A stretch of DNA of 64,000 nucleotides, taken from assembly GCF_042186555.1 (NCBI RefSeq), contig NC_133327.1, forward strand, positions 52,588,065 through 52,652,064, given 5' to 3'. Source of the stretch: Aquarana catesbeiana. Lineage: Eukaryota; Chordata; Amphibia; Anura; Ranidae. Below the pieces are notes generated by a model, which was given only the letters and a program-made list of their open reading frames with translations, was not told the DNA's origin and made no database searches. Below are positions 1 through 11,034 of this stretch, in pieces. The translations under genes and the position numbers were made by a program. Each line of letters opens with the position of its first letter. Position 1 is the first letter of the stretch.

Positions 1-262
1 CGGGTGCGCATGCACGAGTTGCGCTGCACTGCCTTGAATGGCCGGGCAATCTTCTGGGACCTGTGACTTGTCCCAGAAGATTGCAGGGAGGGAGGGGGAA
101 GAGGTGAACTTCCTTTCGGTGCTGCGGCGCCGTGAGCGGAAGTGGGAGATGGGTACCTGTCAAAACTAGGTACTCACTCCCCCCCACAAAAAAAATGTGG
201 CATGTCAGGGGTCACGAGTACTTAAAGCAGAAGTTTCACTTTGGGGTTGAACTCCGCTTTAA
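1..262. mobile_element. MITE, right part, cut by window edge
   Basis: GC-rich non-coding repeat ending in AACTCCGCTTTAA at 250-262. The same terminal motif closes the MITE at 39069-39547, and both carry a GCGCATGC-type GC-rich interior, so they belong to one family. An internal palindrome is visible (ATCTTCTGGGACC near 50 against GTCCCAGAAGAT near 79). The left end lies outside the window. No ORF. Confidence 0.6.
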
Positions 263-733
263 GAGTTCCCTTCACTGTAACTAAGGGGCCAAGCCTAACC
301 CCTTAAAAACAACCCCACTCCATAATCCCCCCTCCACCAAATGATTTGGACCAGAGTACAAAGCAAGGTCCATAAAGACATGAATGAGTGAGTTTGGGGT
401 GGAGGAACTTGACAGGCCTGCACAGAGTTCTGACCTCAACCCGATAGAACACCTTTGGGATGAATTAGAGCGGAGACTGCAAGCCAGGCCTTCTTGTCCA
501 ACATCAGTGCCTGACCTCACAAATGCGCTTCTGGAACAATGCCCAAACATTCCCATAGACACACTCCTAAACCTTGTGGAAAGTTTTCCCAGAAGAGTTG
601 AAGCTGTTATACTGTAGCTGCAATGGGTGGGCAAACTTAATTTTGAACGCTATGGACTAAGACTGGGATGCCATTAAAGTTCATGTGTGTGTAAAAAGCA
701 GGTGTCCCAATACTTTTGGTAATATATGTTATA
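263..733 (+). mobile_element. Tc1-like DNA transposon, internally rearranged remnant
   Basis: The right portion (about 350-617) encodes the C-terminal part of a Tc1/mariner transposase on the plus strand, and the copy ends in the Tc1-type sequence CCAATACTTTTGGTAATAT near 706-726. The left portion (263-345) is homologous to the middle of the same transposase but in reverse orientation, so an inversion has joined two opposed pieces. The left terminal repeat is missing. The copy cannot move by itself. Confidence 0.75.
384..617 (+). pseudogene. Tc1-like transposase, C-terminal fragment
   Basis: The reading frame contains SSDLNPIEHLWDELERRL, the region holding the third catalytic residue (Glu of DD34E) of Tc1 transposases, and ends in a family-typical tail (LLNLVESFPRRVEAVI). 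The N-terminal DNA-binding domain and both Asp residues are absent. This is a decayed fragment, not a gene. Homologous family members are about 340 residues long; about 77 remain here. Confidence 0.85.
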
Positions 734-1108
734 TGCACAAAGGCATTTAGGTGCGTTTTATGAGTGTTCAGTGTTTTTACTGCCCAAACGCTCCTCTACT
801 GAATGCATTGGTGATGATTTTGTTTCTTCAGATTGTAAATGTTCTTCTTCTAAAATGCTTGGAAATGCCTTTGTGTGCATGGACACATAGGCTAACATAG
901 AGGTGCATTTACAGGCTGAAAAATAAAATGTTAAATGCCTGTAAAAGCAAATTTAAAAAAAAAAATTTTTTTCTGCTCAGTGCGCATGAGAGCTTATGGG
1001 CATCTGTACACAGCAACTATGTATCTCAGGCGCAGAAATACATGTGCAAATTATGTTGTACGCACAAAGTTGCCCGTGTGCATGAGCTCTAAATAAACAC
1101 CTGAAATG
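734..1108. other. no gene seen; short imperfect inverted repeat
   Basis: AT-rich stretch. GCACAAAGGCATTTAGGTG near 735 is roughly mirrored by AATGCCTTTGTGTGCATGG near 865, suggesting a small decayed MITE. No credible coding sequence. Confidence 0.35.
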
Positions 1109-1111
1109 TAA

Positions 1112-2033
1112 CCACTTCACCATAACCTGGTCATTTGCCCTCTTAATGACCAGGTCATTTTTTGCGATACGGCACTGTGTCTCTTATCTCTAACTGACAA
1201 TTGCACGGTTGTGCGACGCTGTACCCAAACAAAATTGACGTCCTTTTTTTCCCCACAAATGGAACTTTCTTTTGGTGGTATTTGATCACCTCTGCGGTTT
1301 TTATAATTTGCGCCATAAACAAAAAAGAGTGACAATTTTGAAAAAAAAAAAATATTTTTTACTTTTTGCTATAATAAATATCCAAAAAACATATTTTAAA
1401 AAACACATTTCTTCATCTGTTTAGGCCGATATGTATTCTTCTACATATTTTTGGTAAAAAAAAAAAAAAATCGCAATAAGTGCATATTGATCGGTTTTCG
1501 CAAAAGTTATAGCGTCTACAAAATAGGGGAAAGATTTATGGCATTTGTATAATTTATTTATCTTTTACTAGTAATGGCGGCGATCTGCGATTTTTAGTGG
1601 GACTGCAACATTTTTAGTGGGACAGATCGGACACTTTTGATACTTTTTTCGGACCATTGACATTTATACAGCGCTATAAAAATGCACTGATTACTGTGTA
1701 AATGTCACTAGCAGGGAAGGGGCTAACACTAGGGGGCGATCAAGGGGTTAAATGTGTTCCCTCATGTGTGTTTCTAACTGTGGGGGGACGGGACTGACTG
1801 GAGGAGGAGACAGAACGCTGTTCCTAATTACTAGGAACAGCAGATCTGTCTCTCCTCCCCTGTCAGAACGGGGATGTGTGTGTGTCTGCAATCACGTACG
1901 GCCGCGCGCATCATGTTCCCTGCCGTGCAACGCGCCTACCATGGCTCTTAAAGGAGCCGATGTACCAGTACGGCAATTCGGGGGAACGAGCCGACCTGCC
2001 GCCATATAATGACAGCGGCTGGTCGGCATGTGG
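1112..2033 (-). mobile_element. piggyBac-derived MITE (family PB-1), 922 bp
   Basis: Flanked by GTAA on both sides (1108-1111 and 2034-2037). The 1112 end reads CCACTTCACC; the other end in reverse complement reads CCACATGCCGACCAGCC. These correspond to the right and left ends of the piggyBac element at 37022-44829. The interior has the hallmark AT-rich segment (TTTCTTTTGGTGGTATTTGAT near 1267) shared by all PB-1 copies here. No transposase, so it must have been moved in trans. Confidence 0.75.
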
Positions 2034-2144
2034 GTAAAGGATCCATGTTTTTAAATAAAATAATGTAAAAAGGTGACCTCCCCTATGAATCAATACTGCA
2101 GCAGTGTCAAGAATTAAATAAACTGAATGCAGAAGAGTAAATAA

Positions 2145-3319
2145 CCCTTTCATGACTAAGCCTATTTTTGAAATTTGGTGTTTACAAGTTAAAATCCATA
2201 TTTTTTGCTAGAAAATTACTTAGAGTTCCCAAACATTATATATATTTTTTTAGCAGAGAATCTAGAGAATAAAATGGCGATTGTTGCAATATTTTTTATC
2301 ACACGGTATTTGTGCAGCGGTGTTTTAAACGCAAATTTTTGGAAAAGGGACACTTTCATGAATTTTAAAAAATCCAAAGAGTAAAGTTACCCCAATTTGT
2401 TTGTATAATGTGAAAGATGATGTTACGCCGAGTAAATAGATACCAAACATGTCACCCTTTATAATTGCACGCACTCGTGGAATGGCGACAAACTACGGTA
2501 CCTATGAATTTCCATAGGCGAAGCTTTAAAAAATTTTTACAGTTACCAGGTTTGAGCTAGAGAGGAGGTCTAGGGCTAGAATTATTGCTCTCGCTCTGAC
2601 GATCGCGGCGATACCTCACATGTGTGGTTTGAACACCGTTTACATATGCGGGCGCGACTTCCATATGCGTTTTCTTCGCTGCGCGAGCTCGCGGGGACAG
2701 GGGCACTTTAAAAAATTTTTTTTTTTTTTTTATTTATTTTATTTATTTTTTTACTTTATAAATTGTGTTTAAAAAAAATTTTTTTTTTTTTTTACTTTTA
2801 TTGCTGTCACAATGAATGTAAACATCCCTTGTGACAGTAATAGGTGGTGACAGGTACTCTTTATGGAGGGATCCCTCCTTTACACTTCAAAGTATTCAGA
2901 TCGCCGAAAACGGCGATTCTGAATACTGTGTACTTTTTAAATTCGGCGCCATTGGCAGCCGAGTAAACGGGAAGTGACGTCATGACGTCGCTTCCGCGTT
3001 TACAACGAGAAGGCTGGAACGAAGCCACTCACAGCTTCGTTCCAGCCCGCCCCCAGCCGCCGAAGGCAGCCGAATGGACACCGGGCCTCCCGATCGCATG
3101 GGAGGCCCGGTAACAGCGGCGGGAGGCGGCGGGATGTCCCCTCCCGCTCCTCCGGTATAACAACCGAGCGGCTTTTAGCCGCATCAGTTGTTATACATGG
3201 GTAGCCGATCGCCTGCTGTAAACAACGGTACCGGGATGATGCCTGCAGCTGCGGGCATCATCCCGGTATAACCCCGGAAAGCCGAGTACGCATATCTGTG
3301 TACGGTCGGCGGGAAGGGG
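2145..3319 (-). mobile_element. piggyBac-like MITE (family PB-2), 1175 bp
   Basis: Flanked by matching ATAA (2141-2144 and 3320-3323). In reverse complement it shares blocks with 42130-43276 (for example GATGCCTGCAG, GACCTCCTCT and ATGTTTGG motifs in the same order). It contains several strong hairpins in the GC-rich half (3010-3320). Shorter relatives lie at 18840-19695 and 26482-27035. Non-coding. Confidence 0.65.
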
Positions 3320-3389
3320 ATAAAGTTCACATGTTCATGTGGATGTACAAAGAGAGAAAAGCTCTACAAAGTCTCCAATTCCTTAAAGT

Positions 3390-3513
3390 TGACAGTATTG
3401 AGTGCAATCAACTATTAAAAAAAAAAATCATTAATAAGTCCAAAAACATAGAGTGACAGTTTTTGGACTTATTAATGATTTGTTTTTTAATTGTTGATTG
3501 CACCCAATACTGT
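3390..3513. repeat. long hairpin (inverted repeat)
   Basis: The arms read GCAATCAACTATTAAAA... and ...TTTTTAATTGTTGATTGC, with TCATTAATAAGTCCAAAAAC mirrored across a short loop near 3452. The arms are about 50 bp with few mismatches. Probably a small non-autonomous element or a repeat-borne hairpin. Confidence 0.7.
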
Positions 3514-3737
3514 TCACTTTGTTTTGGTGTTAAGACATTTTCCACTCTTTTATTCACATCACATGTGATACACACATATGGGCACACTATTATAATATTG
3601 GGCCAATAGATTTATATTTATGTGCTATTAATTTTTTCTAGCGCAATTCCACATTTTTTATTTTTCCAATACTGTGTTTATGTTGTGCAGGTGAATCGCT
3701 GCTTCAAGAGATTTATGATATTTCACCAGTACTCTTA

Positions 3738-4136
3738 GTGCCAATTCACACAGGGGCAACACGACTTCAATGCGACTTTGCAAGGCGACTTCAATGCAAC
3801 TTTAAGCAACTTACAACGCGACTTCAAGTCACCTCCAGGACAGGTGACTTTGGCTGTGGCCAATCACAGAATAATCAGCTCTCTGGGAGGGAGGGGTTTG
3901 CCTGGGTAAACTAATTTATTTTCCTGTAAAGTCGCTTCAATATAGATGGAGATCCGACTTCCATTCAATTCTATGGGTACAGGTCGCCTAGAAGTCGGAT
4001 TGAAGTAGTACAGGAACCTTTTTTGAAGTTGGAGCGACTTCAGTAGTGTCGCTTAAGACGCTCCCATTGACTATAATGCATTTCCCAAAGTCAAGCGACT
4101 TGAGGGATGACAAGTCGTTGTAGTGTGAACCGACCC
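3738..4136. mobile_element. MITE with TTA target duplication
   Basis: Flanked by TTA (3735-3737 and 4137-4139). Ends are GTGCCAATTCACAC and GTGTGAACCGACCC. The interior is full of CGACTT/AAGTCG blocks. Same family as the MITE inside the piggyBac transposase at 40269-40510 (shared AAAAGGTTCCTGTAC core). The 3-bp TWA duplication fits PIF/Harbinger-type mobilisation, which is an inference from family habits. Confidence 0.65.
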
Positions 4137-4419
4137 TTAGGGTTTGGGTACACGTGTTTTATAATTTATTTACCATAGCGAAGTTTCTTCTTTCTTTTTT
4201 TATAATTCCTTAAAGTTGAACACCAATTTCATGTGTGATGCTTTCATTGTTTTTATGCTATATAAAATAGAGATCTTTTACTTCATTAGAACGGTTTGAA
4301 GACTGCAAATGAAGATCGGTTTTACTTCTCTCTTTTGCAACTCATTCATATGATTGATTACTAGAAAACAGGAGCCAGAAGAATTTCCCTGAACCTTCTA
4401 CAACTTAGTTGTTTCTTAA

Positions 4420-6388
4420 GGCCTGTACACACGATCGGACTTTTTGACAACAAACATGCAAATTAGCTGTTTTGGAGCAACATCCAACCGTGTGTACGCT
4501 CCATCAGACAAACTTTTTCTGTTTCCATCGGACTTTTATTGGCTGTGCGAACGGACAAACTCTCCGGCAACAAAAGTCCGATGGAGCAAAGTTTGATCGT
4601 GTGTACACAAAAGCATTGGACTTTTGTACAAACTACAGTACGCGGCCGCGAGAATGTTTCCAGCGCGAACCCATTGCGCTGGTTCTCGGTGGCAGGGTAC
4701 TGTACATCTTGCGCTGGCTGCAATAAGAAAAACACATTTTCCTATTGCGGCCAGTGCGAGAGGGAATTCCCCTCTGGGGGAATACCAGGCCCTTAGGTCT
4801 GGTATGGATTCCAAGGGGAACCCCCCTACGCCGAAAAAACGGCGTGGGTCTCCCCAAAATCCATACCAGACCCTTATCCAAGCACACAGCCCGGCCGGTC
4901 AGGAAAAGGGGTGGGGACGAGCGAGCGAGCAAGGGGTACATGGTACCCCTACCCATTCACCTAGGGAAAAAAGTGTCAAGAAAAAAAAAAAAAAAAAAAA
5001 CACAGTACTCGGGTTTTTAAAGTAATTTATTAGGCCGCTCCGGGGGTCTTCTTCCGACTCCGGGGGTCTCTCAAGCATCTTCTCCCTCTCTCCAATGTCG
5101 TCTCTGCGCTCTCTGGTTCTTCTCCGGTGCCTTCTTCCTTCTGCCGGGCTCCTCCACTATCTTTTGCCGCTCTTTTTCTAGCGGAGGAGCCCGGACATCT
5201 GGATCGTCTTCTTCCCTCTTCTCTTCCAGAGATGTTGACACGACGCTCTCTCCGGCTATAATGCTGTCTGTGTGCTCTATGACTTATATAGGCTGTGACC
5301 CCGCCCCCCTATGACATCACAGTCCCAGGGCATGCTGGGACTGTGAGGTCATAGGGGGCGTGGTCATGTCATCCTATGACCTCGCCCCCTTATGACCTCA
5401 CGGTCCCAGCATGCCACGGGACTGTGATGTCATAGGGGCGGGGTCACCGCCTATATAAGTCATAGAGCCACCAGAGAGAGGGAGAAGATGGAGAAACCCC
5501 CGGAGTCGCAAGAAGACCCCCAGAGCGGCCTAATAAATTACTTTAAAAACCTGAGTACTGTGTTTTTTTCTTGACACTTTTTTCCCTAGGTGAATGGATA
5601 GGGGTACCATGTACCCCATACTCATTCACAAAGGGTGGGGGGCTGGGATCTGGGGGCCCCCTTATTAAAGGGGGCTCCTGGATTCCGATATGCCCCCCGC
5701 CCGCAGACCCCGACAACCAACGGCCAGGGTTGTCGGGAAGAGGCCCTTGTCCTCATCAACATGGGGACAAGGTGCTTTGGGGTGGGGGGGCCGCAGGGCG
5801 CTCCCTCCCCCAAAGCACCCACCCCCCATGTTGAGGGCATGTGGCCTGGTATGGCTCAGGAGGGGGGGGGGGGGGGCGCTCGCTCGTCCCCACCCCCTTT
5901 CCTGACCGGCCGGGCTGCGTGCTCGGATAAGGGTCTGGTATGGATTGGGGGGCACCCCCACGCCATTTTTTCGGCGTAGGGGGTTCCCCTTAAAATCCAT
6001 ACCAGACCTAAGGGCCTGGTATGCCCCTGGAGGGGAACCCATGACGTTTGTTTATATAAAATTTGGCGTGGAGTTCCCCCTCAAGATTCATACCAAACAC
6101 AGTGCCTGGCATTGGCAGGGATCCAAGTCGGATCCCCCCACCAGTGTGAACTCGGCTCACAAGGTGTCAATCTCGCCAATAAAAGTGGCGAGATTGACAC
6201 AATATCAGACAACAATACAGAAGTTGACCAAAGGGTGGTGGTGGTAAAGAGCGGAAAAACCACGTGATTTGGTGAAAGTTGGCGGGAAAAGTCCTGCCGT
6301 CTGTATGCAAGACAAACTTCTGAACAACGCCCTTTGTACAAAAATCCAAAGGGAAAGTTTGTACAAAGTCCTATCGTGTGTATGGGGC
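4420..6388. mobile_element. large foldback MITE, about 2 kb
   Basis: The ends are inverted copies (left TGTACACACGATCGGACTT; right, reversed, ATACACACGATAGGACTT), flanked by TTAA/TTAA, compatible with a 3-bp TTA/TAA duplication. Inside is a second, much longer inverted repeat: about 4740-5070 (with the poly-A at 4981) is mirrored by about 5500-6030, giving arms of roughly 300 bp or more. The centre (5280-5460) holds shorter palindromes built on CTATGACATCACAGTCCCA. No transposase. ORFs in the arms are mirror artefacts. Confidence 0.7.
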
Positions 6389-6440
6389 TTAAGTTGTTTG
6401 TTTTTTACTTATGTTATAGTTCTTGTTATTTCTTAGGTAT

Positions 6441-7468
6441 TTTTGGAAAGGCACACACCTGTCTATATAAGGTCCCACAGTTAACAGTGCATATCAGAGC
6501 AAAGACCAAGTCTTGAAGTCCAAGGAATTGTCTGTAGACCTCCAAGACAGTATTTTATTGAGGCACAGAAAAATGTCTGCAGCTATGAAAGTCCTAATCA
6601 GCACAGTGGCCTCCATCTTCCGTAAATGGAAGACGTGTGGAACCACCAGGACCCTTCCTAGAGAGGGCCGCTGGTCAAAGACAAAGACTGAACTCTGTGG
6701 CCTGAATGGCAAGCATCATGTCTGGAGGAAACCAGGTGCCACTCATCACCTGGCCAATACCACCCCTACAGTGAAGCAGCATCATGCCGTAGGGATGTTT
6801 TTCTGCAGCGGGAACTGGGAGACTAGTCAGGATCGAGGGAAAGATGAATGCAGCAATGTACAGAGTCATCAATGAAAACCTGCTCCAGAGCACTCTTGAC
6901 TTCAGACTGGGGCGAAGGTTCATCTTCCAACAGGACAATGACCCTAAGAACACAGCCAACATAACAAAGGAGTGACTATGGGACAACTCTGTAAATGTCC
7001 TTAAGTGGCCCAGCCAGAGCCCAGACTTGAACTCTATTAAACATCTATGGAGAGATCTGAAAATGGTTGTGCACCGACGCTCCCTATCCAACCTGATGAG
7101 CTTGAGAGGTCCTGCGAAGAAGAATGGGAGAAACTGCCCAAAAATAGGTGTGCCAAACTTGTAGCATCATACCCAAAAAGACTTGAGGCTGTAATTGGTG
7201 CCAAAGGTGCTTCAACAAAGTGTTGAGCAAAGGCTCTGAATACTTATATACGTGTATGATAATATAATATGTGATTTTTTTTATAATTTTTTTATTTTTC
7301 ATAAATTTGCAAAGATTTCAAACAAACTTCTTTTGCGTTATGGGGCATTATGGGGTGTTTGTAGAGTTTTGAGTAAAATAATGAATTTAATCCATTTTGG
7401 AATAAGGCTGTAACATAACAAAATGTGGAAAAAGTGAAGTGCTGTGAATACTTTTTCGGATACACTGT
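6441..7468 (+). mobile_element. Tc1-like transposon, left-truncated
   Basis: Begins inside the 5' non-coding region (CACACCTGTCTATATAAGG) and runs to a right terminal repeat ending GAATACTTTTTCGGATACACTGTA. The same family occurs at 52269-54190, where the left terminal repeat is present. The left repeat is missing here, so this copy is immobile. Confidence 0.8.
6513..7226 (+). pseudogene. Tc1-like transposase pseudogene
   Basis: Recognisable from KELSVDLQDSILLRHR (N-terminal helix-turn-helix region) through an internal deletion to the C-terminus near KGASTKC. The usual ATG is TTG (6513-6515). About 250 bp of the catalytic core is deleted around 6690, and several frameshifts and stops follow (for example TGA at 6973). 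The block FIFQQDNDPKNTAN (second Asp region) is still legible near 6920-6962. Family members are about 340 residues and intact; this copy is dead. Confidence 0.8.
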
Positions 7469-8042
7469 ATATCTCCTGCCATATACTCACTTCACTGATT
7501 GAGGATATTTAGCGACTACACTTTGTATAATATGTCCATTTATATTACATTCATGGAGTGCTTTTTCTTGTGCTTTATTGGAGGTTGTTATATGTTACAT
7601 TTCTCAAAGATCAGACTTCACTTTTGTGCTAACCTATGGTTTTAAATTGTTCAATAAAAATGTGTGGTTTTTAAATTATTTGTGGTTCTTTTTGGGGAAG
7701 TATGTGCACCCTTTGAAAGTTCCATACTCTGCTCTGCATACTGATTTATAGGGATGTGGTGCATTTTGCCCTTACCAACACCACATTTCGACACTAAAAT
7801 CTTCATCAACCACTGGGACTATATGCAGGGCTCTGCAAGCTCATTTCAGATTATTGACCCAGAGTTTGAAATACTCTGTACTGCTGGAGGACTCTGCTGA
7901 TCTTTTATTAAAAAGAATCAAGCAACAAATTGTATACAAAAGTAAAAAGCAAAGCCATAATACAATCATACTTCAACAGAAAACAAAAGAATACACATCC
8001 ATGTTCAAAATATATGCCTTTCTCAATATGGCAGTCATCAAC
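7469..8042. other. no gene seen; diffuse repeat-like AT-rich DNA
   Basis: Contains AATAAA-like motifs (near 7652) and no convincing coding sequence. The ORF reaching into the neighbouring minisatellite from 7854 has no recognisable domain. Confidence 0.3.
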
Positions 8043-8625
8043 TCATTATGCGGGGCTCCCACCATCCCTGTGCTGACTTCCTCCTGGGGCTGTACCCATT
8101 ATGAGGGGCTCCCACCATCCCGGTGCTGTGCTCATTATGAGGGGCTCCCAACATCCCTGTGCTGTGCTGACTTCCTGGGTTTGTACCCCTGCTGCGCTCA
8201 TTATGAGGGGCTCCCAACATCCCTGTGCTGTGCTGAATTCCTTCTGGGGCTGTACCCCTGCTGTGTTCATTATGAGGGGCTCCCACTATCCCTGTGCTCA
8301 TTATGAGGGGCTCCCACTATCCCTGTGCTGTGCTCATTATGAGGGGCTCCCACCATCCCTGTGCTGTACCGACTTCCTCCTGGGGCTGTACCCCTGCTGT
8401 GCTCATTATGGGGGGGCTCCCACCATCCCTGTGCTGTGCTGATTTCCTGGGTTTGTACCCCTCCTGTGCTCATTATGGGGGGCTCCCACCACCCCTGTGC
8501 TGTGCTCATTATGAGGGCTCCCACCATCCCTGTGCTGTACTGACTTCCTCCTGGGGCTGTACCCCTGCTGTGCTCATTATAAGGGGCTCCCACCATCCCT
8601 GTGCTGTGCTGACTTCCTGGGTTTT
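8043..8625. repeat. minisatellite, GGGGCTCCCACCATCCCTG type
   Basis: About a dozen copies of a compound unit made of GGGGCTCCCACCATCCCTG, GCTGACTTCCT, GGGGCTGTACCCCTGCTG and TGCTCATTATGA in varying combinations. A single reverse copy is present at 25774-25818 inside a related repeat. Long ORFs in all six frames are by-products of the repetition. Confidence 0.9.
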
Positions 8626-8990
8626 TAACCTCATCATAACGAATAATCGTAATTATGACAATAATAAAACAATATTAACGAAACGAACATTCTTATTTTG
8701 TCCGATTCTGAATCTCCCATCCACTACCAGTACCAGTCTCCTGCTCCCATATTAAAAAAGGTAATTTTCCCAACCCTCACTCAGCAGCAGAAGAAAACCT
8801 CTGATTGGTCAACAAAACACCAGTCACGTTTCCGTTGTAACGGAATTTGGATCCGAAATTCATCAATGAAATTTCGTATTTCGTATACAATTCGGAAGCA
8901 TAGAAATTCGTATTTCGGATGCTTCCCGAATGTACGAATTTTTGGAAATTCGTACGAAACGAACAGCAGATGTCTAAAACACAGTTAATT
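8626..8990. mobile_element. AT-rich repeat with TTCGTA motifs
   Basis: Rich in ACGAAA/TTTCGT and AATTCGTA words, many forming local palindromes. The same word set fills 25600-25980 in reverse orientation, again next to the GGGGCTCCC unit. The minisatellite and this segment are therefore probably parts of one element. Non-coding. Confidence 0.5.
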
Positions 8991-9072
8991 TGCTGCACTG
9001 CAGTACTGTGCGATTTGGTTACAGTGCATTTTTATAAGTAGTGCATGCACTACTTTTGGTGCAATACACTAA

Positions 9073-9452
9073 TGCCTCGTACACACGAGCGGACTTTACA
9101 GCAGACTTTTCGACGGACTTTCTGAATGAACGGACTTGCCTACACACAATCAACCAAAGTCCGTCGAATTCGTACATGATGACGTACGACCGGACTAAAA
9201 TAAGGACGTTCATAGCCAGTAGCCAATAGCTGCCCTAGCGTGGCTTTTTGTCCGTCGAACTAGCATACAGACGAGCTGACTTTTCGACCGGACTCGAGTC
9301 CGTCGGATAGATTTGAAACATGTTTCAAATCTAAGTCCGTCCAACTTTTGAGAAAAAAAAGTTCGCTGGAGCCCACACACGATCGAATTGTCCGACGAAA
9401 TCCCATCCGCCAGGCAAAGTCTGCCGTAAAGTCAGCTTGTGTGTACGCGGCA
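9073..9452. mobile_element. MITE with TAA target duplication, 380 bp
   Basis: Flanked by TAA (9070-9072 and 9453-9455). The terminal repeats are TGCCTCGTACACACGA and, reversed, TGCCGCGTACACACAAGC. The interior consists of CGGACTT and GTCCGTC blocks in both orientations. The ends resemble those of the 2-kb foldback element at 4420, so the two probably shared a transposase of PIF/Harbinger type. Confidence 0.75.
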
Positions 9453-9565
9453 TAAGATTTCAGCTCATTCAAATGAATGGGCAGAAAATGGCATTACACG
9501 GATTCGCACATAAATTCCTGTGCAGTTCCAGTGTGAACCGACACCCTTCCTATCTCCACCCTCTA

Positions 9566-10575
9566 ATGTAGCCTTTCTCAACCTTTATACCCCAGAGCCA
9601 CCCTTGAAATAATGTTCAGAACTTAGGGAACCACTTCTAAATCCAATTCATGGGGGTCAGTGGGAACATCTGAACATCTTTTACCAAGATGTTCAGAATG
9701 CCTCCCTTAGGCCCCTTTCACACAATCGGACCGTTCAGGTCCGCGCCTGTCAGTTTTGACGGCGGACCTGAACGGGCGATCCATGTTAGCCTATGGAGCG
9801 TCGGATGTCAGCTGACATCCGACCCCGTCCGATCCGCTAAAAGCAGAGGGATGGCTCTACGTCCAGGTCCGTCGCTGGCGGATCGGGTGAGATCTGACGA
9901 AAACAGACACGCTGTCCGTTTTCGTCCGATCCCTCCATAGGCAGCAGCGGCGCCTGACAAGCCCCTCCCCGCTCAGTGAGCAGAGAGGGACCTGTCATCC
10001 GCCGGCTCAGCGGAGATCAACGGACTGATCTCCCGCTGAGCCGGCGGACCGAGGCAGGCTCCGTAGAAACGGAGTCCGCCTCGTGTGAAAGGGGCCTTAG
10101 ACAGCTAAAAGATCATTATTGTCCCTGGTGTCTAATATGTGGCCCAAGGGCCACATATAGTCTTATAGTATATGATGACCTCAGCAGTCTTTAGTGGGAA
10201 CATTGATTAGGGTAATAGCATTGATCTCTATTAGCCTTGGGTAACATTTTCCCAGTTGTTTATTGTCTTCTGTAGCATATCCCCAGTCAAAAATAGAGCA
10301 TGTGCACACTCTCTAAACCAGGGGTCTCACCCTCATTTCCTCTATTAGGTCTGCAGTTTACATCCTCTCAAGCATTACATATAGTGAGCATTATGTGCAG
10401 CCCTTTGGTAATGCCAGGGGCTGCAAAGCCCTCTTTAGTTCGTAAGTTGACAACCACTGATTAATGTCATGCAAAGGGGTAGGTCAATCAGCCACAATTC
10501 AAGGAACCAATACCAACCTCTAGAAGAACCCTAGGGTTCCACGGAGCCCTGGTTGAGAAATGCTGCTCTAATGCA
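9566..10575. mobile_element. hAT-like non-autonomous element, split
   Basis: The left end has GCCTTTCTCAACC; the right end has GGTTGAGAAATGCTGC, an inverted pair of the TTTCTCAACCAGGG type common at hAT MITE ends. No matching 8-bp target duplication could be confirmed. The element is interrupted by the MITE at 9710-10096. Non-coding. Confidence 0.45.
9710..10096. mobile_element. MITE with TTA target duplication, 387 bp
   Basis: Flanked by TTA (9707-9709 and 10097-10099). Perfect terminal repeats GGCCCCTTTCACAC and GTGTGAAAGGGGCC. The interior is GC-rich with nested palindromes (GTCGGATGTCAGCTGACATCCGAC is one, at 9809-9832). Confidence 0.8.
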
Positions 10576-10603
10576 TTAAACATGGTGGTCCTGCTTTCAT
10601 TTA

Positions 10604-11005
10604 GGGTCCTTTCACACTGAGGCAGTTTGCAGGCGCTATTGCGCTAATAATAGCGCCGCAGACCGACCCGAAAGTGCGGCTGCTTTGATTCCAGTGTGAA
10701 AGCCCTGAGGACTTTCACACTGGAGCGATGCGCTGGCAGGACGGTAAAAAAAAGTCCTGCTAGCAGCATCTTCGGAGCGGTGAAGGAGCGGTGTGTATAC
10801 CGCTCCTGACCATTGAAATCAATGGGATGGCGCGGCTATACCACCGGCAAAGCGCCTCTGCAGAGGCGCTTTACGGTGGTTTTTAACCCCTTCTCGGCCG
10901 CTAGCGGGGGGTAAAACCGCCCTGCAAGCTGGGCCGCATACCGACGGTAAAGTGCCGCTTACAATAGCGGCGCTTTACCGCCGACGCCGCAGTGTGAAAG
11001 GGGCC
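10604..11005. mobile_element. MITE with TTA target duplication, copy 1 of a pair
   Basis: Flanked by TTA (10601-10603 and 11006-11008). Ends GGGTCCTTTCACAC and GTGTGAAAGGGGCC. The interior is nearly the same as 63585-63981 (TTTGCAGGCGCTATTGCGC, GGAGCGATGCGCTGGCAGGA). Made of self-complementary blocks such as CGCTATTGCGCTAATAATAGCG. Non-coding. Confidence 0.8.
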
Positions 11006-11034
11006 TTAGAGGGAGATGTATGAGTGGACAGATC

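Noticed and set aside
1117..1335. Recurring ORF with a FxWVQRRTT-like string, also at 14313 and in reverse at 16579, 29801 and 48047
   Set aside because: It recurs only because the PB-1 MITE recurs; frames are truncated by the poly-A tracts and differ in every copy.
4463..6042. Several overlapping 80-130-codon ORFs
   Set aside because: They lie in the foldback element, appear on both strands in mirrored form and have no known domain.
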